In this document: positions 36,250 to 45,179 of the stretch, piece by piece
Layout of the letters: every line of letters begins with the position of its first letter
Numbering within the stretch: the stretch's first letter is position 1
Source: Nitrosarchaeum koreense MY1
GTDB lineage: Archaea; Thermoproteota; Nitrososphaeria; Nitrososphaerales; Nitrosopumilaceae
DNA: 64,000 bases
Assembly: GCF_000220175.1 (NCBI RefSeq)
Contig: NZ_AFPU01000001.1
Location: 372,001-436,000 of the forward strand
Direction: 5' to 3'
The notes under the pieces: generated by a model
What the model was told of the DNA's origin: nothing
The model's input: only the letters and a program-made list of their open reading frames with translations
The model's database searches: none
Translations under genes and position numbers: made by a program

Positions 36250-37464
36250 ATGAGATGTGTCATCAGGCTTTACGGACACAAATCAACAGAAGAAAAAATC
36301 ACAAATGAGATCTATGATTTAATTACAGGTAAGGGCTCAAAGCCGTATCCACTTTCCATAACTGAGACTGCCAAGACATTACAAGTCTCACGAGATACAG
36401 TATACAGATACATCAGAAAGATGAAAGGAGTAAAGTCAATACCAATATCCTCAGGCAAACTTGTCTTACCAAAGGAGAATTCTGAATCAAAGTTTTACAG
36501 GTTCAGCTCATCTAATCCAATCATTAGCGATCCTCTGGTGTCTGAATGGATTGATGATCTTCTTACAAGAAAGAGCGGAGAGCAAATAAAGACATGGAGG
36601 ACAAGACTGAGATCAGTTGAATCTGTCTGCAACACATGCAAGATACTACCAAAGAAACTGCTCATATCAGAAAAAAACACAGAGATAATTCTTCGCCAGT
36701 ATGTCAAGATGTACCGTCATGGAAATGCATTACGTGATAATCGCGGTACAAAACCGTCCTCAAACATTCGAAATGTCACATACTATCGTGTTCAGGGAGT
36801 AAGGGATTTTTGCAGATACCATGGCATGAGTTGGCCACGCGGTACAAATGGGATCATGTCGCAAAAGGTGCAAAACCATGGAAAGTACAGCGACATTCGA
36901 CTGACAGATGAAGAGATAAACAAGGCAGATTATTTCATAAAAGAAAGGTTTGGAATTGATTCAGACATTTACCGCTGGTTCTGGATTGGCATTGAAAGCT
37001 GTGCAAGGCTTGGCGCACTATACAACATGAGTCTTGATTATACAAAACATGTCAGTCCATCTAATAAAACAACATACATCATGACTGCATTTGAGACAAA
37101 AACAAGACACATCAAGGGAGGCAAATGGATAAAGTACATCACAAGAAAAGACACTCAGAAAAGCATTGATTTGCTAAAGAGCAGAGGACATGGTAAAATT
37201 TACGAGTCTACTTTACCAAAGTACAGATTTAACAATATGATTTCAAATCAGCTAAAACAGATTTACTCTCATCTTGGAAAAAATTCATATTTTCAAGACA
37301 GACCAAATCATGCTTTACGTCACATCGGCGCGCATTACTGGCTCTCAAAGACTGATTACAATTTTGGTTTGATTGCAGAGGTTGGTGGATGGAACACAAT
37401 TGATGAACTAAAGAAAAGTTATGGTCAGATTCCTCCTGAGAAGATACTTGAAATAATTGGCTAA
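36250..37464 (+). CDS. Tyrosine recombinase (integrase) with N-terminal HTH
   Basis: The 404-residue protein has an HTH (residues about 36-60, LSITETAKTLQVSRDTVYRYI), a core-binding domain and a catalytic domain with R253 (CARLGAL), K284 (FETKTR), H354-x-x-R357 (HALRHIG), W381 (GGWN) and Y391 (KKSYGQ). All catalytic residues are present, so it should be active. Its base composition is visibly richer in G and C than its neighbours, and it has a GGAGGG sequence 10 bases before the ATG, unusual for this genome. Both point to a mobile-element origin. It marks the left edge of the island. Confidence 0.9.
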   Translation: MRCVIRLYGHKSTEEKITNEIYDLITGKGSKPYPLSITETAKTLQVSRDTVYRYIRKMKGVKSIPISSGKLVLPKENSESKFYRFSSSNPIISDPLVSEWIDDLLTRKSGEQIKTWRTRLRSVESVCNTCKILPKKLLISEKNTEIILRQYVKMYRHGNALRDNRGTKPSSNIRNVTYYRVQGVRDFCRYHGMSWPRGTNGIMSQKVQNHGKYSDIRLTDEEINKADYFIKERFGIDSDIYRWFWIGIESCARLGALYNMSLDYTKHVSPSNKTTYIMTAFETKTRHIKGGKWIKYITRKDTQKSIDLLKSRGHGKIYESTLPKYRFNNMISNQLKQIYSHLGKNSYFQDRPNHALRHIGAHYWLSKTDYNFGLIAEVGGWNTIDELKKSYGQIPPEKILEIIG

Positions 37465-37790
37465 ATCGTAGTAGTTTGAACGAATTATGGATTCTATCAA
37501 AGTTGGGTTCAAATTTGATTGCCAGCGTCTTTTCAATGGGGTATAGACAGAGAGGTGTCATTTGACCTTTTTTTGATGATTTTAAGAAGATATGAAAAAA
37601 CAATATTACAAAGTGTAAAGGAATTTATCGACTGTGTGTAAAAAGGCAATCCCTCCCTCTTTAAGCACAATTTTTTCAGATGGACTAAGTAATGATTAGT
37701 TATGATTTGTTGGATATGAATGAGAGAGTAAGTTTATCATAAAGTAATGATCTACATTATATTCATCACATAATATTAACAAATCAACTT
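37465..37790. other. Non-coding stretch after the integrase
   Basis: About 326 bases without a convincing gene. It contains an inverted repeat ATCAAA (37496-37501) and TTTGAT (37514-37519) around GTTGGGTTCAAA, which looks like a tRNA T-loop fragment but has no further tRNA structure. A minus-strand frame crossing into the integrase is a shadow. TATA-like ATATTC and AATATT elements near 37758-37776 may serve the next gene. Confidence 0.5.
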
Positions 37791-38690
37791 ATGGGAAAAA
37801 CATGTTTTATTATTTCTAGTATTGGTGAAAAAGGAAGTGAAACGAGAGAACTCGCAAATGAAAAATTCGATTTAGTTTTTGAACCCATTCTAAAAGAAGT
37901 AGGTTTTGATGAAGTTATACGTGCTGATAAAATTGGCACGCCTGGATCAATTTCTTATGATATTGTAACTCATATAATTAATTCAGAATTAGTAATTGCA
38001 GATGTTTCAGATTTAAATCCTAATGTATTCTATGAATTAGCAATTAGAAATGCAATTCAAAAACCAGTAATTGTAATAAAAGCAGAAGGACAAAAGATGC
38101 CATTTGATATTTATGATAAACGAGCAATTTCATTAGATATGAGTTTGGCAAGACAATGGACGGATGCTAAGAAAGAATTAAAAAAACAAATTGAAAATGT
38201 TGAAAAAGATCCAGAATCCGCCTCAAAATCAATACTTACTGATTTTTCTGGATTTCAAATTAATACAAATGGAATGGAATCGGACATAAATTTGGAATTG
38301 AAAGATTTGAAATCAGAAATTCGACGGATATATGATGAAGTTCGAAGGCCAAGAACGTCATTTGATTTTGGTGGAGGTATAGGTGGTGGTGGAGCTGGTG
38401 GGGGTGGAGGTTCTGGCGGGGTGGTAGGCTCAGGTAGTTCCAGAGGATATACAACTCTAAACGATGAAGCAGCTGTGATAAGACGGGAAAAACGAAAAAA
38501 TATGATTTTAGATATAATGCGAGATGAATTCAACAAAGGGGAGAAATTTATAGATAAAGATAGACTAATGATAAAAATTTCCAAAATAACTCATCTACCT
38601 AGAGTATCCTGTTTGCGATATCTCGATATGTTGAATCGAGAAGGCAAAATAATTGAAAGTGAAACTGGGTTTTCACTTGCAGATGTATAA
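37791..38690 (+). CDS. Nucleoside deoxyribosyltransferase/TIR-like protein with wHTH
   Basis: Residues 1-130 form a Rossmann-like domain of the nucleoside 2-deoxyribosyltransferase/TIR-like superfamily: CFIISSIGEKGSETRE, IRADKIGTPGSIS, LVIADVSDLNPNVFYELAIR (Glu likely catalytic) and KPVIVIK. A coiled region and a glycine-rich linker (about residues 194-218) join it to a C-terminal winged helix (240-295). The N-terminal family occurs as effector in prokaryotic defence systems, where it cleaves or senses nucleotides. Its first residues follow the genome's leaderless pattern. Confidence 0.75.
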   Translation: MGKTCFIISSIGEKGSETRELANEKFDLVFEPILKEVGFDEVIRADKIGTPGSISYDIVTHIINSELVIADVSDLNPNVFYELAIRNAIQKPVIVIKAEGQKMPFDIYDKRAISLDMSLARQWTDAKKELKKQIENVEKDPESASKSILTDFSGFQINTNGMESDINLELKDLKSEIRRIYDEVRRPRTSFDFGGGIGGGGAGGGGGSGGVVGSGSSRGYTTLNDEAAVIRREKRKNMILDIMRDEFNKGEKFIDKDRLMIKISKITHLPRVSCLRYLDMLNREGKIIESETGFSLADV

Positions 38691-38694
38691 AAGA

Positions 38695-38844
38695 TTATTT
38701 TAGATGATTTAACGAAATTTGTATAGAATCTATATCTTTCCACCATTTAACATCACTCAATTTCTCAAACCATATCTTCTTCCTATCAGCAATCAGATTT
38801 ACTTTTATGTTTAGACAGAGACTGTCAATTTGATCTTTTTTGGA
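38695..38844 (-). pseudogene. Possible 3' gene remnant
   Basis: A 49-codon stop-bounded open frame on the minus strand without a plausible start reads like real protein (ADRKKIWFEKLSDVKWW, then DIDSIQISLNHLK). It may be the tail of a deleted gene. No family recognised. Confidence 0.3.
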
Positions 38845-38901
38845 TTAATTTGATGATAATATTACCAAAACATTACATAGTAAAAAGCCGTAATAGTTGA
38901 C

Positions 38902-39156
38902 ATGGGTTATGGAGGAAGTTATCCATTTTGGGAAAAGAACAGAGCAGATAGTGCAAGCATGGATGCTATGAGTGCAAGAAGCGATGTAATGAAAGAAAGA
39001 GCAGAGAAAGAAAAATATCAAAAGCAGTTAGAAAATGTAGAAAAAGTGATACTGGAATTAAAATTACTTCTTGACAAGGAACATGATAAGGGAAACATTC
39101 AATCCAATCTGTTTGAATTAATTAAAGAGAAAATAGAGCAAGCTAAAGTAAAGTAA
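38902..39156 (+). CDS. Small coiled-coil protein, 84 aa
   Basis: MGYGGSYPFWEKNRADSAS, then a continuous charged helix (KERAEKEKYQKQLENVEKVI). No known motif. It is two bases upstream of the next gene, so the two form a unit with the following gene and probably the cyclase-like gene. Confidence 0.6.
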   Translation: MGYGGSYPFWEKNRADSASMDAMSARSDVMKERAEKEKYQKQLENVEKVILELKLLLDKEHDKGNIQSNLFELIKEKIEQAKVK

Positions 39157-39158
39157 CT

Positions 39159-39977
39159 ATGGAAAAGAAGCCTTTTGAACAATTTCTAGAATTTAGACAT
39201 TTGTTTAATCCAGAATCTGAAGATTTTGGTCTTAATCACAATTCAGAAAATCTACATGATGAAACAAATTCAGAATCTAAAGCCAAAGTACCGTTTGTAT
39301 TATTTTCATCATGTCCAACTGATCTAATGGAAATCAATGTTAAAGATTCAAGTCACATTCAATGGATTAAAGAGAATTCCAACATTACAATTCAAGAATA
39401 TGAAATTAACTATCTTAGAGTATCTAAAACGCATTTTGATATCGATTCATTGATTTTAAATGATGATTTTAACGATCGTGTTAGACAGTATGTTGAATTT
39501 TATGAAAATGGATTCATAGAACAAGGATTTGCATTTCCAATGATATATGGAAATAGAAAAGATGATCCTTATGGAGTTAGTTTGGGAAGAATAACTATTG
39601 CTTTTTGGTGTTTTTTGTATTTTTTAAAAAAATATTATACAAAACTAGGCTTTTCTGGAAACATAGACTTGCGAATAATTGTTAGAAATAGTGATGTCCT
39701 TAGTCTTACTGGATTCAAAGGTAAAATTAATGAGAATAGAATATGGGGAGGAATTTATGATGACAGTAGTAATCATAACGTCACAAAAACATATCACCGA
39801 AATATCTTAATAAAAAAGGAAGTCAGTTTGAATGGATTAACTGATTATAAAATAGAAGAGATTGTAAAATTATTCTCAAATAAAATTGCTAATGCTTATG
39901 ATTTAGATTTTGCAAGATGTTATAATTTTGATGGGACATTTAGCTTTGAAAACTACGTTGATTATAATAATCATTGA
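39159..39977 (+). CDS. Hypothetical protein, 272 aa
   Basis: An alpha/beta protein with an acidic N-terminal 45 residues, a core with YLRVSKTHFDID, a hydrophobic helix (ISLGRITIAFWCFLYFLKKYY-like region about 145-165) and a strand LRIIVRNSDVLSLTGF. The last part loosely resembles the C-terminal region of AlbA_2/Schlafen-like proteins, but I cannot assign it. It lies between the NDT-like and cyclase-like genes on the same strand, so it may be part of that system. Confidence 0.6.
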   Translation: MEKKPFEQFLEFRHLFNPESEDFGLNHNSENLHDETNSESKAKVPFVLFSSCPTDLMEINVKDSSHIQWIKENSNITIQEYEINYLRVSKTHFDIDSLILNDDFNDRVRQYVEFYENGFIEQGFAFPMIYGNRKDDPYGVSLGRITIAFWCFLYFLKKYYTKLGFSGNIDLRIIVRNSDVLSLTGFKGKINENRIWGGIYDDSSNHNVTKTYHRNILIKKEVSLNGLTDYKIEEIVKLFSNKIANAYDLDFARCYNFDGTFSFENYVDYNNH

Positions 39978-40022
39978 CGTATCATAGAATAACACGTTGG
40001 ATAATGTTGAATAACGTGAATC

Positions 40023-41807
40023 ATGTCAAATTATAACATGTATCGTGGGGTTCCTTTAACCTATTTCATGTGGGCACATCAACATTCCACACGAGATAGT
40101 ATCCAGAATTACGCTGAAGAATTATTTCAAGAAATTTCTCCTAAATTAAAACCACAAGTATTTTTGATAGGAATTTTACGAGAGAAGAAAGAGGGGGCAG
40201 AATATGTTCAATTTCCCATATGCATACAGCCTGAAGAATGTGGAATTAATCTCGAATTATTTAATGATGTAGATAGTGTAGCTAATTCAATTTGGGAGAA
40301 AGATGGAAGACGAAATATGTTATATGGAATGCCCTATATTCATGAGAATCATCATGCTAAAGTAAAAAGAGATTCTATACGTAGTGCTGTTCAACAATTA
40401 GTTGATAAAAATTTTGAAGGAAAAAAAGTAATGTCATTTGTTTCTCAATCCGTACATCTTGAAGGTTATGAGATTTTTGTCGTATTACAATTTGATGAGG
40501 ATGACTACAATTCTTTTTATGGATTAGAAGGAACAAGTAAGTTTTCCCGCATATCTCTTCTTGATTCTTTGATATGGGTCTTTTTAGGCGAGTCATTAGA
40601 TACAATGTATAGACCAAGAGCTGCTACAGCACCGCAGAATATTTTAACAGATGAAAAAGAAGTCATGCGGATAGCTGCTTCAGATTTTGTCAGCTCTATA
40701 ATTTTTACAGTATGTGAATCAAGAGGGTCATGGAATTTTTTGAACACTTGTAATTATGTATCCTCACTAAAATATGAGGGTGATGCTAGTAATGGAAAAT
40801 TAATTGTATGTAAAGAAGAGGAACATCCAAATTTGGAAGTTGTTTTAAAATTAGCATCGCCTGTTCAATTAACAGAGTACAGAAAAATTAGAAAACTTTT
40901 AGAAATTGCTTCAAGAGATTTGTCATTATACAGTGATGGATTACAAATTTTAGGATTAGGAAAAATCAAAGGAAAATATGATGAAAAAAATAAAAATCTA
41001 CTGACAATTAATTTTAGTGGTGCACAGAAATGGGAATTGATTCATGGTTCTCATACGATGTTATCTGTTGAAAATACTAATCCAAAGATACCGAAATTAA
41101 AGATCAATAAAGATATTTTTAACGACTTGTTAGAGAGAACATTTCAAGAAATATCTTCTGAAGACATTGAAAGGTTATGGAGTATTGTAGATATTGCAAC
41201 AACTCAAAAACATGGCACGCTTTTGATTATTTCAAGTGAGGCAGAAAAAGAGGCCATTAGACTAAAAAATCAATCTACCATGGTAAATCCAACTCTGTTA
41301 AACGAGTCATTGATAAGAAATGTTACATCAATTGATGGGGCCACGCTGTTGGATAGTAAAGGAATTTGTCATTCTATTGGTGCTATACTTGATGGAATGT
41401 CAACAAATAAAGGAACTTCCGAAAGAGGTGCAAGATATAATTCAGCAATCAGATATGTAGAGAATAATAAGAAAAAATGTATCGCAGTAATAATATCTGA
41501 AGACGGGATGGTAGATTTGTATCCCGATTTATTATCTAGGATCAAGAAAAACGATATTGAAGAATATTTAAACAGATTAAGAATTCAATTTGAAAAAGAT
41601 GTTCTGGATAGTGAAGAATATCATGATATAATGCGTTGGTTTGATGTACACAAATTTTATCTATCTCAAGAACAATGTGACGAGATAAACAAAATCAAAG
41701 CAATATGTAACAATAAAGAGAAAAGTGATCCCTATAGGATATTTATCATGTGGAATGATTTGAAACCTAACCCCGATATGGATGACTCATATTTTATTGA
41801 TGAGTAA
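40023..41807 (+). CDS. DisA-like diadenylate cyclase (DAC) homologue
   Basis: The 594-residue protein has an N-terminal part (1-360) that I cannot assign and a C-terminal DAC-type domain (about 365-505). The latter shows HGTLLIISS, the DGA nucleotide-binding motif at 438-440 (TSIDGATLLD), a GTSERGARYNSAIRY segment (463-477) in place of the DisA GTRHRAA loop, and the AVIISEDG strand. DAC enzymes join two ATP into cyclic di-AMP. The altered RHR motif (ARYNSA) leaves activity uncertain, but similar variants are known in conflict-associated DAC proteins. Context with an NDT/TIR-like protein supports a signalling-defence role. Confidence 0.72.
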   Translation: MSNYNMYRGVPLTYFMWAHQHSTRDSIQNYAEELFQEISPKLKPQVFLIGILREKKEGAEYVQFPICIQPEECGINLELFNDVDSVANSIWEKDGRRNMLYGMPYIHENHHAKVKRDSIRSAVQQLVDKNFEGKKVMSFVSQSVHLEGYEIFVVLQFDEDDYNSFYGLEGTSKFSRISLLDSLIWVFLGESLDTMYRPRAATAPQNILTDEKEVMRIAASDFVSSIIFTVCESRGSWNFLNTCNYVSSLKYEGDASNGKLIVCKEEEHPNLEVVLKLASPVQLTEYRKIRKLLEIASRDLSLYSDGLQILGLGKIKGKYDEKNKNLLTINFSGAQKWELIHGSHTMLSVENTNPKIPKLKINKDIFNDLLERTFQEISSEDIERLWSIVDIATTQKHGTLLIISSEAEKEAIRLKNQSTMVNPTLLNESLIRNVTSIDGATLLDSKGICHSIGAILDGMSTNKGTSERGARYNSAIRYVENNKKKCIAVIISEDGMVDLYPDLLSRIKKNDIEEYLNRLRIQFEKDVLDSEEYHDIMRWFDVHKFYLSQEQCDEINKIKAICNNKEKSDPYRIFIMWNDLKPNPDMDDSYFIDE

Positions 41808-41810
41808 GAA

Positions 41811-42119
41811 TCAGAAATACATAATTAATCTAATCTTGATTTTTAAAGAAATTCTATCGATTTGATTGAAAATGATGTAATTTTTTACATTCAATAAAGT
41901 TTGCTTTGAAATTCCAAACTTCTTGACATCCTTTGGCTTTAACTCCAATATCTTGGGAGCCAATTCTCAGAATTTCTCATCAATGTTTGATTCATCATGA
42001 TATATCTCATAACTTGAATCATCTGATCCAAACAATTCTGATTCATCTAGTCTGTTGCTCTCTTTTCCTATGTGAATGATACCAGTTACAACAATATGCT
42101 TTCTCTGTAAAACCTCTAG
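41811..42119 (-). pseudogene. Decayed gene remnant with internal stop
   Basis: The minus strand codes a protein-like stretch (LEVLQRKHIVVTGIIHIG, later DESNIDEKF), then TGA, then ELAPKILELKPKDVKKFGI and SKQTLLNVKNYIIF. The second part resembles a C-terminal helix-turn-helix found at the ends of some archaeal mobile-element and Cas1-like proteins. No start and one in-frame stop; its upstream part seems replaced by the HEPN gene. Confidence 0.5.
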
Positions 42120-43324
42120 ATGTTTTTTACTACAGATGCAGTTAATTTTGTAGTTTTTGTTGCATTTGCATATGTAATTTTGAGTTCGTCTTTCTCAGAT
42201 ACTTCGATAAACCCATCATCTACTTGGTGTCCTTGAGTAATTGTATACATATTCCCATCTAATTCATATGGTTTCTTTGTACCGTCTTTGTTTACCCCTA
42301 TAAAACCAATAATGCCTTGAAAAATTCCAGTACTGTCACCAGTTTCTCTCAGTCTGAAATTTTCTAACTGTCCTTTACTGCTTTGAATAGTCAATTTTGC
42401 ATCTTTTTTATCACCTACATATTCTGCAATTTGATTATCCTTGTCTGCATCAGGATCAATTACTGTCAAAATCATATCTGATCCCCACAGATAGACAGTT
42501 TTGTCTGACTGAATGATGGGTTCACGTACAGCAATAATGGCATCATCAAATGCTTCTGATGAGACATATGTGCCTTTGAGGACATATTTCTTTCCTACTT
42601 TCCATTGTTCATTCATAGTAAATGATGTTTCATAGATTCTCGCATCTGATGCTATTTCAATTTCAGATAATTTATCACTAGTTATTTCTCTTTCAAAAAT
42701 GATTTTATTTTCATCATTAAAAATTTGAAAAAATACCGATTCGCTAGGAATTAATTCTGGGATATTAGCCCGTAAATGAACAGTGCTATTAATTGGATAA
42801 GTTGTTCTATCAAAAGATACTGAAATCGGCACTAATGAAATTTGTTCTGTGGGTTGAATTTGTTCAAATTTAATTTCTTCTTTGCTATTATCATAATAGG
42901 AAATAGCACGTAAAATCTCTTCAGAATAAAATCTGATTTGTTTTATTTCATATGAATCTAAATCTCTTGTATGAGATATTGCATTTCTGATAGGATCAAT
43001 TTCTTTGAGTTTTCCAGAAATTGCAGTTTTATCATGAAAAACATATTGAAATACGTCATTCCAGTTATTTTTTTGAGTAATAATTTTTTCATAGTCTGTA
43101 AAATCAATATAAAATATCAGAGGTTGTTTTTTGTAATCCCAGTTTTTTCTTCGTTCGTCTTTTTGTTTTCTTTCTTCTGCATTTTGCTTTACATCAACTG
43201 GAATTCGCTGTTTCCACCAGTTAGAGTTTATTTCAGAAAGTTCTTTTTCAATAAATTCCCTTATTTTTTCTTCAAGGTTTTTTAATAATAGATAACTGTC
43301 GGCACTTACATCATCACTCATCAA
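42116..43324 (-). CDS. Swt1-type HEPN domain fused to Ig-like domains
   Basis: Residues 10-140 match the Swt1-like HEPN domain: REFIEKELSEINSNWW, RIPVDVKQNAEERKQKDE and the catalytic R-N-x3-H motif at 113-118 (IRNAISHTR). HEPN domains with this motif are metal-independent RNases and often toxins or defence effectors. The remaining 250 residues form beta-sandwich modules (SFDRTTYPINSTVHLRA, VYLWGSDMILTVIDPDADKD) typical of thaumarchaeal surface proteins. No signal peptide or TM helix is present, so the protein seems cytoplasmic despite these modules. An odd fusion. Confidence 0.8.
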   Translation of the reverse strand: MMSDDVSADSYLLLKNLEEKIREFIEKELSEINSNWWKQRIPVDVKQNAEERKQKDERRKNWDYKKQPLIFYIDFTDYEKIITQKNNWNDVFQYVFHDKTAISGKLKEIDPIRNAISHTRDLDSYEIKQIRFYSEEILRAISYYDNSKEEIKFEQIQPTEQISLVPISVSFDRTTYPINSTVHLRANIPELIPSESVFFQIFNDENKIIFEREITSDKLSEIEIASDARIYETSFTMNEQWKVGKKYVLKGTYVSSEAFDDAIIAVREPIIQSDKTVYLWGSDMILTVIDPDADKDNQIAEYVGDKKDAKLTIQSSKGQLENFRLRETGDSTGIFQGIIGFIGVNKDGTKKPYELDGNMYTITQGHQVDDGFIEVSEKDELKITYANATKTTKLTASVVKNI

Positions 43325-43474
43325 TTATGAGCATTTTGAGCTAGATTTAGTTATTCTTCTCAAAATAGGCACAAAAATGAAAAATTTATTATATTTTCAT
43401 GGTTTTATTCACAACTTTGCTAAATTTTTTGTATTGTCTGCAAGTTATACTGTTAAAAATGTCTTGAATATCCT

Positions 43475-44635
43475 CTAGCCATTCATTGTTTTATAACTTC
43501 GTCCCGTTTCAATTAATGAGATAATTCTATCTAGTGTTATTGGAGTATAATCAATCAACTCAGACGAGACATTAACTGTTTTGTTTTTCTGATGAAGAAA
43601 TGGATGATCTTTCATACTTGTGTTATGTGTATGTCCATGAATAATCCATCCATCATATCCATGTGGCCTCCATGGATGATGCATTAACAAAAATTTGTAG
43701 TCATGGTATTTGATTCCATATCTATCATGAATTACCGGAGCATTTTGAATAATATCACTGTCATGATTTCCTCTTAGACAGTATATCTGCCCGTTAAGTT
43801 TTCCTAACCAATAATCTATTGGCCTTCTCCTTCTACCAAATGACATATCTCCCAAAAAATATACAATATCGTTGTTTACAGTATTATTCCACCTAGAGAT
43901 TAGTTGTTGATTCATGTGTCTTGTTGAAGCAAACGGTCTATCAGAGAATCTAATGACATTTGTGTGATCAAAATGAGTGTCGCTAATCACAAAAATCTTT
44001 TTCTTTTCTGTTATATCCTCGAATTCTATTTCAGGGGTTTCTTGCTTTTTTTCTAATTTTGAGATTGATTTTTGAAGTGTCTTTTTGTCCAGTGCTTTGG
44101 AACGATCCAGAATTTTTCTTTGCATCAGATCATATTCGGCCAATATTTTGTAGTCTTTTATTATTGCAATTCTTAAAACATATTGATCCATTTTCGGTAT
44201 CTTCCAAGTTTGAAGAAAATCCCAGATGCTGTCAAATTTTCTCTGAATGTCTTTGAAAACAAGCGTTGCATGAAATGTGAAGTTTTTATCAAAATCATGC
44301 TCTGAGAGTTCGCAGAATTTTTCTAGTCTTTCCTTTAATTCCAATCGAAGTTTTTGGAGTTCTTCTGATGGTCTTATTCTCACATAAATTACACGATTCT
44401 CAAAACTATCAAAACCATCTATGCTAAATTTTACTAAGTCGTACCTCTTTGCAATATTTTTTACTTCTTCGACTAGCTGTTTTTCATTGCGTGTGTATAA
44501 TGGCCCTACAAGTGTAATATGTGGAACTATTTTTCTTCTGTTAACATGATAGTTTCTTGATATGTTGTCTTTTAATTCTCTTATTGCCCCTTTTACATAA
44601 CCTGAAAATCTAAACTCTATAAGATAATGGGTCAT
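43475..44635 (-). CDS. 2H phosphodiesterase fused to metallophosphoesterase
   Basis: Residues 1-170 form a LigT/2H phosphoesterase with two H-x-T motifs, H39-I-T41 (PHITLVGP) and H122-A-T124 (FHATLVF). Residues 212-386 form a calcineurin-like phosphoesterase with SDTHFDHTN, LGDMSFG, RGNHDSD, MHHPWR and HGHTHN. All catalytic residues of both are present. 2H enzymes cleave 2',3'-cyclic or 2'-5' phosphates and MPEs cleave phosphodiesters or monoesters, so the pair could turn an RNA end or cyclic nucleotide fully to monophosphate. Near the cyclase homologue it may act as the off-switch, or it may be an RNA repair enzyme. Confidence 0.85.
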   Translation of the reverse strand: MTHYLIEFRFSGYVKGAIRELKDNISRNYHVNRRKIVPHITLVGPLYTRNEKQLVEEVKNIAKRYDLVKFSIDGFDSFENRVIYVRIRPSEELQKLRLELKERLEKFCELSEHDFDKNFTFHATLVFKDIQRKFDSIWDFLQTWKIPKMDQYVLRIAIIKDYKILAEYDLMQRKILDRSKALDKKTLQKSISKLEKKQETPEIEFEDITEKKKIFVISDTHFDHTNVIRFSDRPFASTRHMNQQLISRWNNTVNNDIVYFLGDMSFGRRRRPIDYWLGKLNGQIYCLRGNHDSDIIQNAPVIHDRYGIKYHDYKFLLMHHPWRPHGYDGWIIHGHTHNTSMKDHPFLHQKNKTVNVSSELIDYTPITLDRIISLIETGRSYKTMNG

Positions 44636-44729
44636 TTTTGATATTGCACCAGATTACATCGGCTTGAGGTGTAGATTAATTTTTCATGAGGATGATTTTA
44701 GAGTAGAGTTCATAACATAATTCGAAAAA

Positions 44730-45107
44730 TCAATAAGCACCAGAACCATGGTATTCAGTTCTAGGCATCCATGATAAAATCACTATCACAAAGACAAGTA
44801 TTACAAAGAAAATGACGGCAATTCCAATAAGGGTATCTTGATATTCATGTAGAGTTCCAATAATCAAAACATTAAATGAATCCACAGTTTCTGTTGCTTG
44901 CATGACCATTTGCTTACCAGTGTATCCTATTACAAATAAGGATACAAAGATTAGAACAAGTGCAATCATACATGCAAGCAATATTTTGATTTTCTTTCTC
45001 TGTTTTTGTAATTCTATTTTCTTTTGGTGAAATTTTTGTTTCCAATGATTGTCATAATTTCTTTTTCTGTGTTCTCTTGATCGTTTAGATCTTTTACCAA
45101 ATCCCAA
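44730..45107 (-). CDS. Basic membrane protein with two TM helices
   Basis: The 125-residue protein starts with a very basic segment (GKRSKRSREHRKRNYDNHW), then TM helix 1 (about 42-66), a short extracytoplasmic part and TM helix 2 (about 90-112). No known function. Adjacent to another two-TM protein on the opposite strand. Confidence 0.65.
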   Translation of the reverse strand: MGFGKRSKRSREHRKRNYDNHWKQKFHQKKIELQKQRKKIKILLACMIALVLIFVSLFVIGYTGKQMVMQATETVDSFNVLIIGTLHEYQDTLIGIAVIFFVILVFVIVILSWMPRTEYHGSGAY

Positions 45108-45179
45108 TGAACAACAGTAAAAGATTATGAACTTAAGGATTTACAGAGAGTTTAATAGAAAATTACAATCATAATGATC

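Noticed and set aside
37496-37519. tRNA fragment or attachment site with T-loop-like GGGTTCAAAT
   Set aside because: There is no acceptor or anticodon stem and no match to tRNA-Leu or tRNA-Tyr 3' ends in this window.
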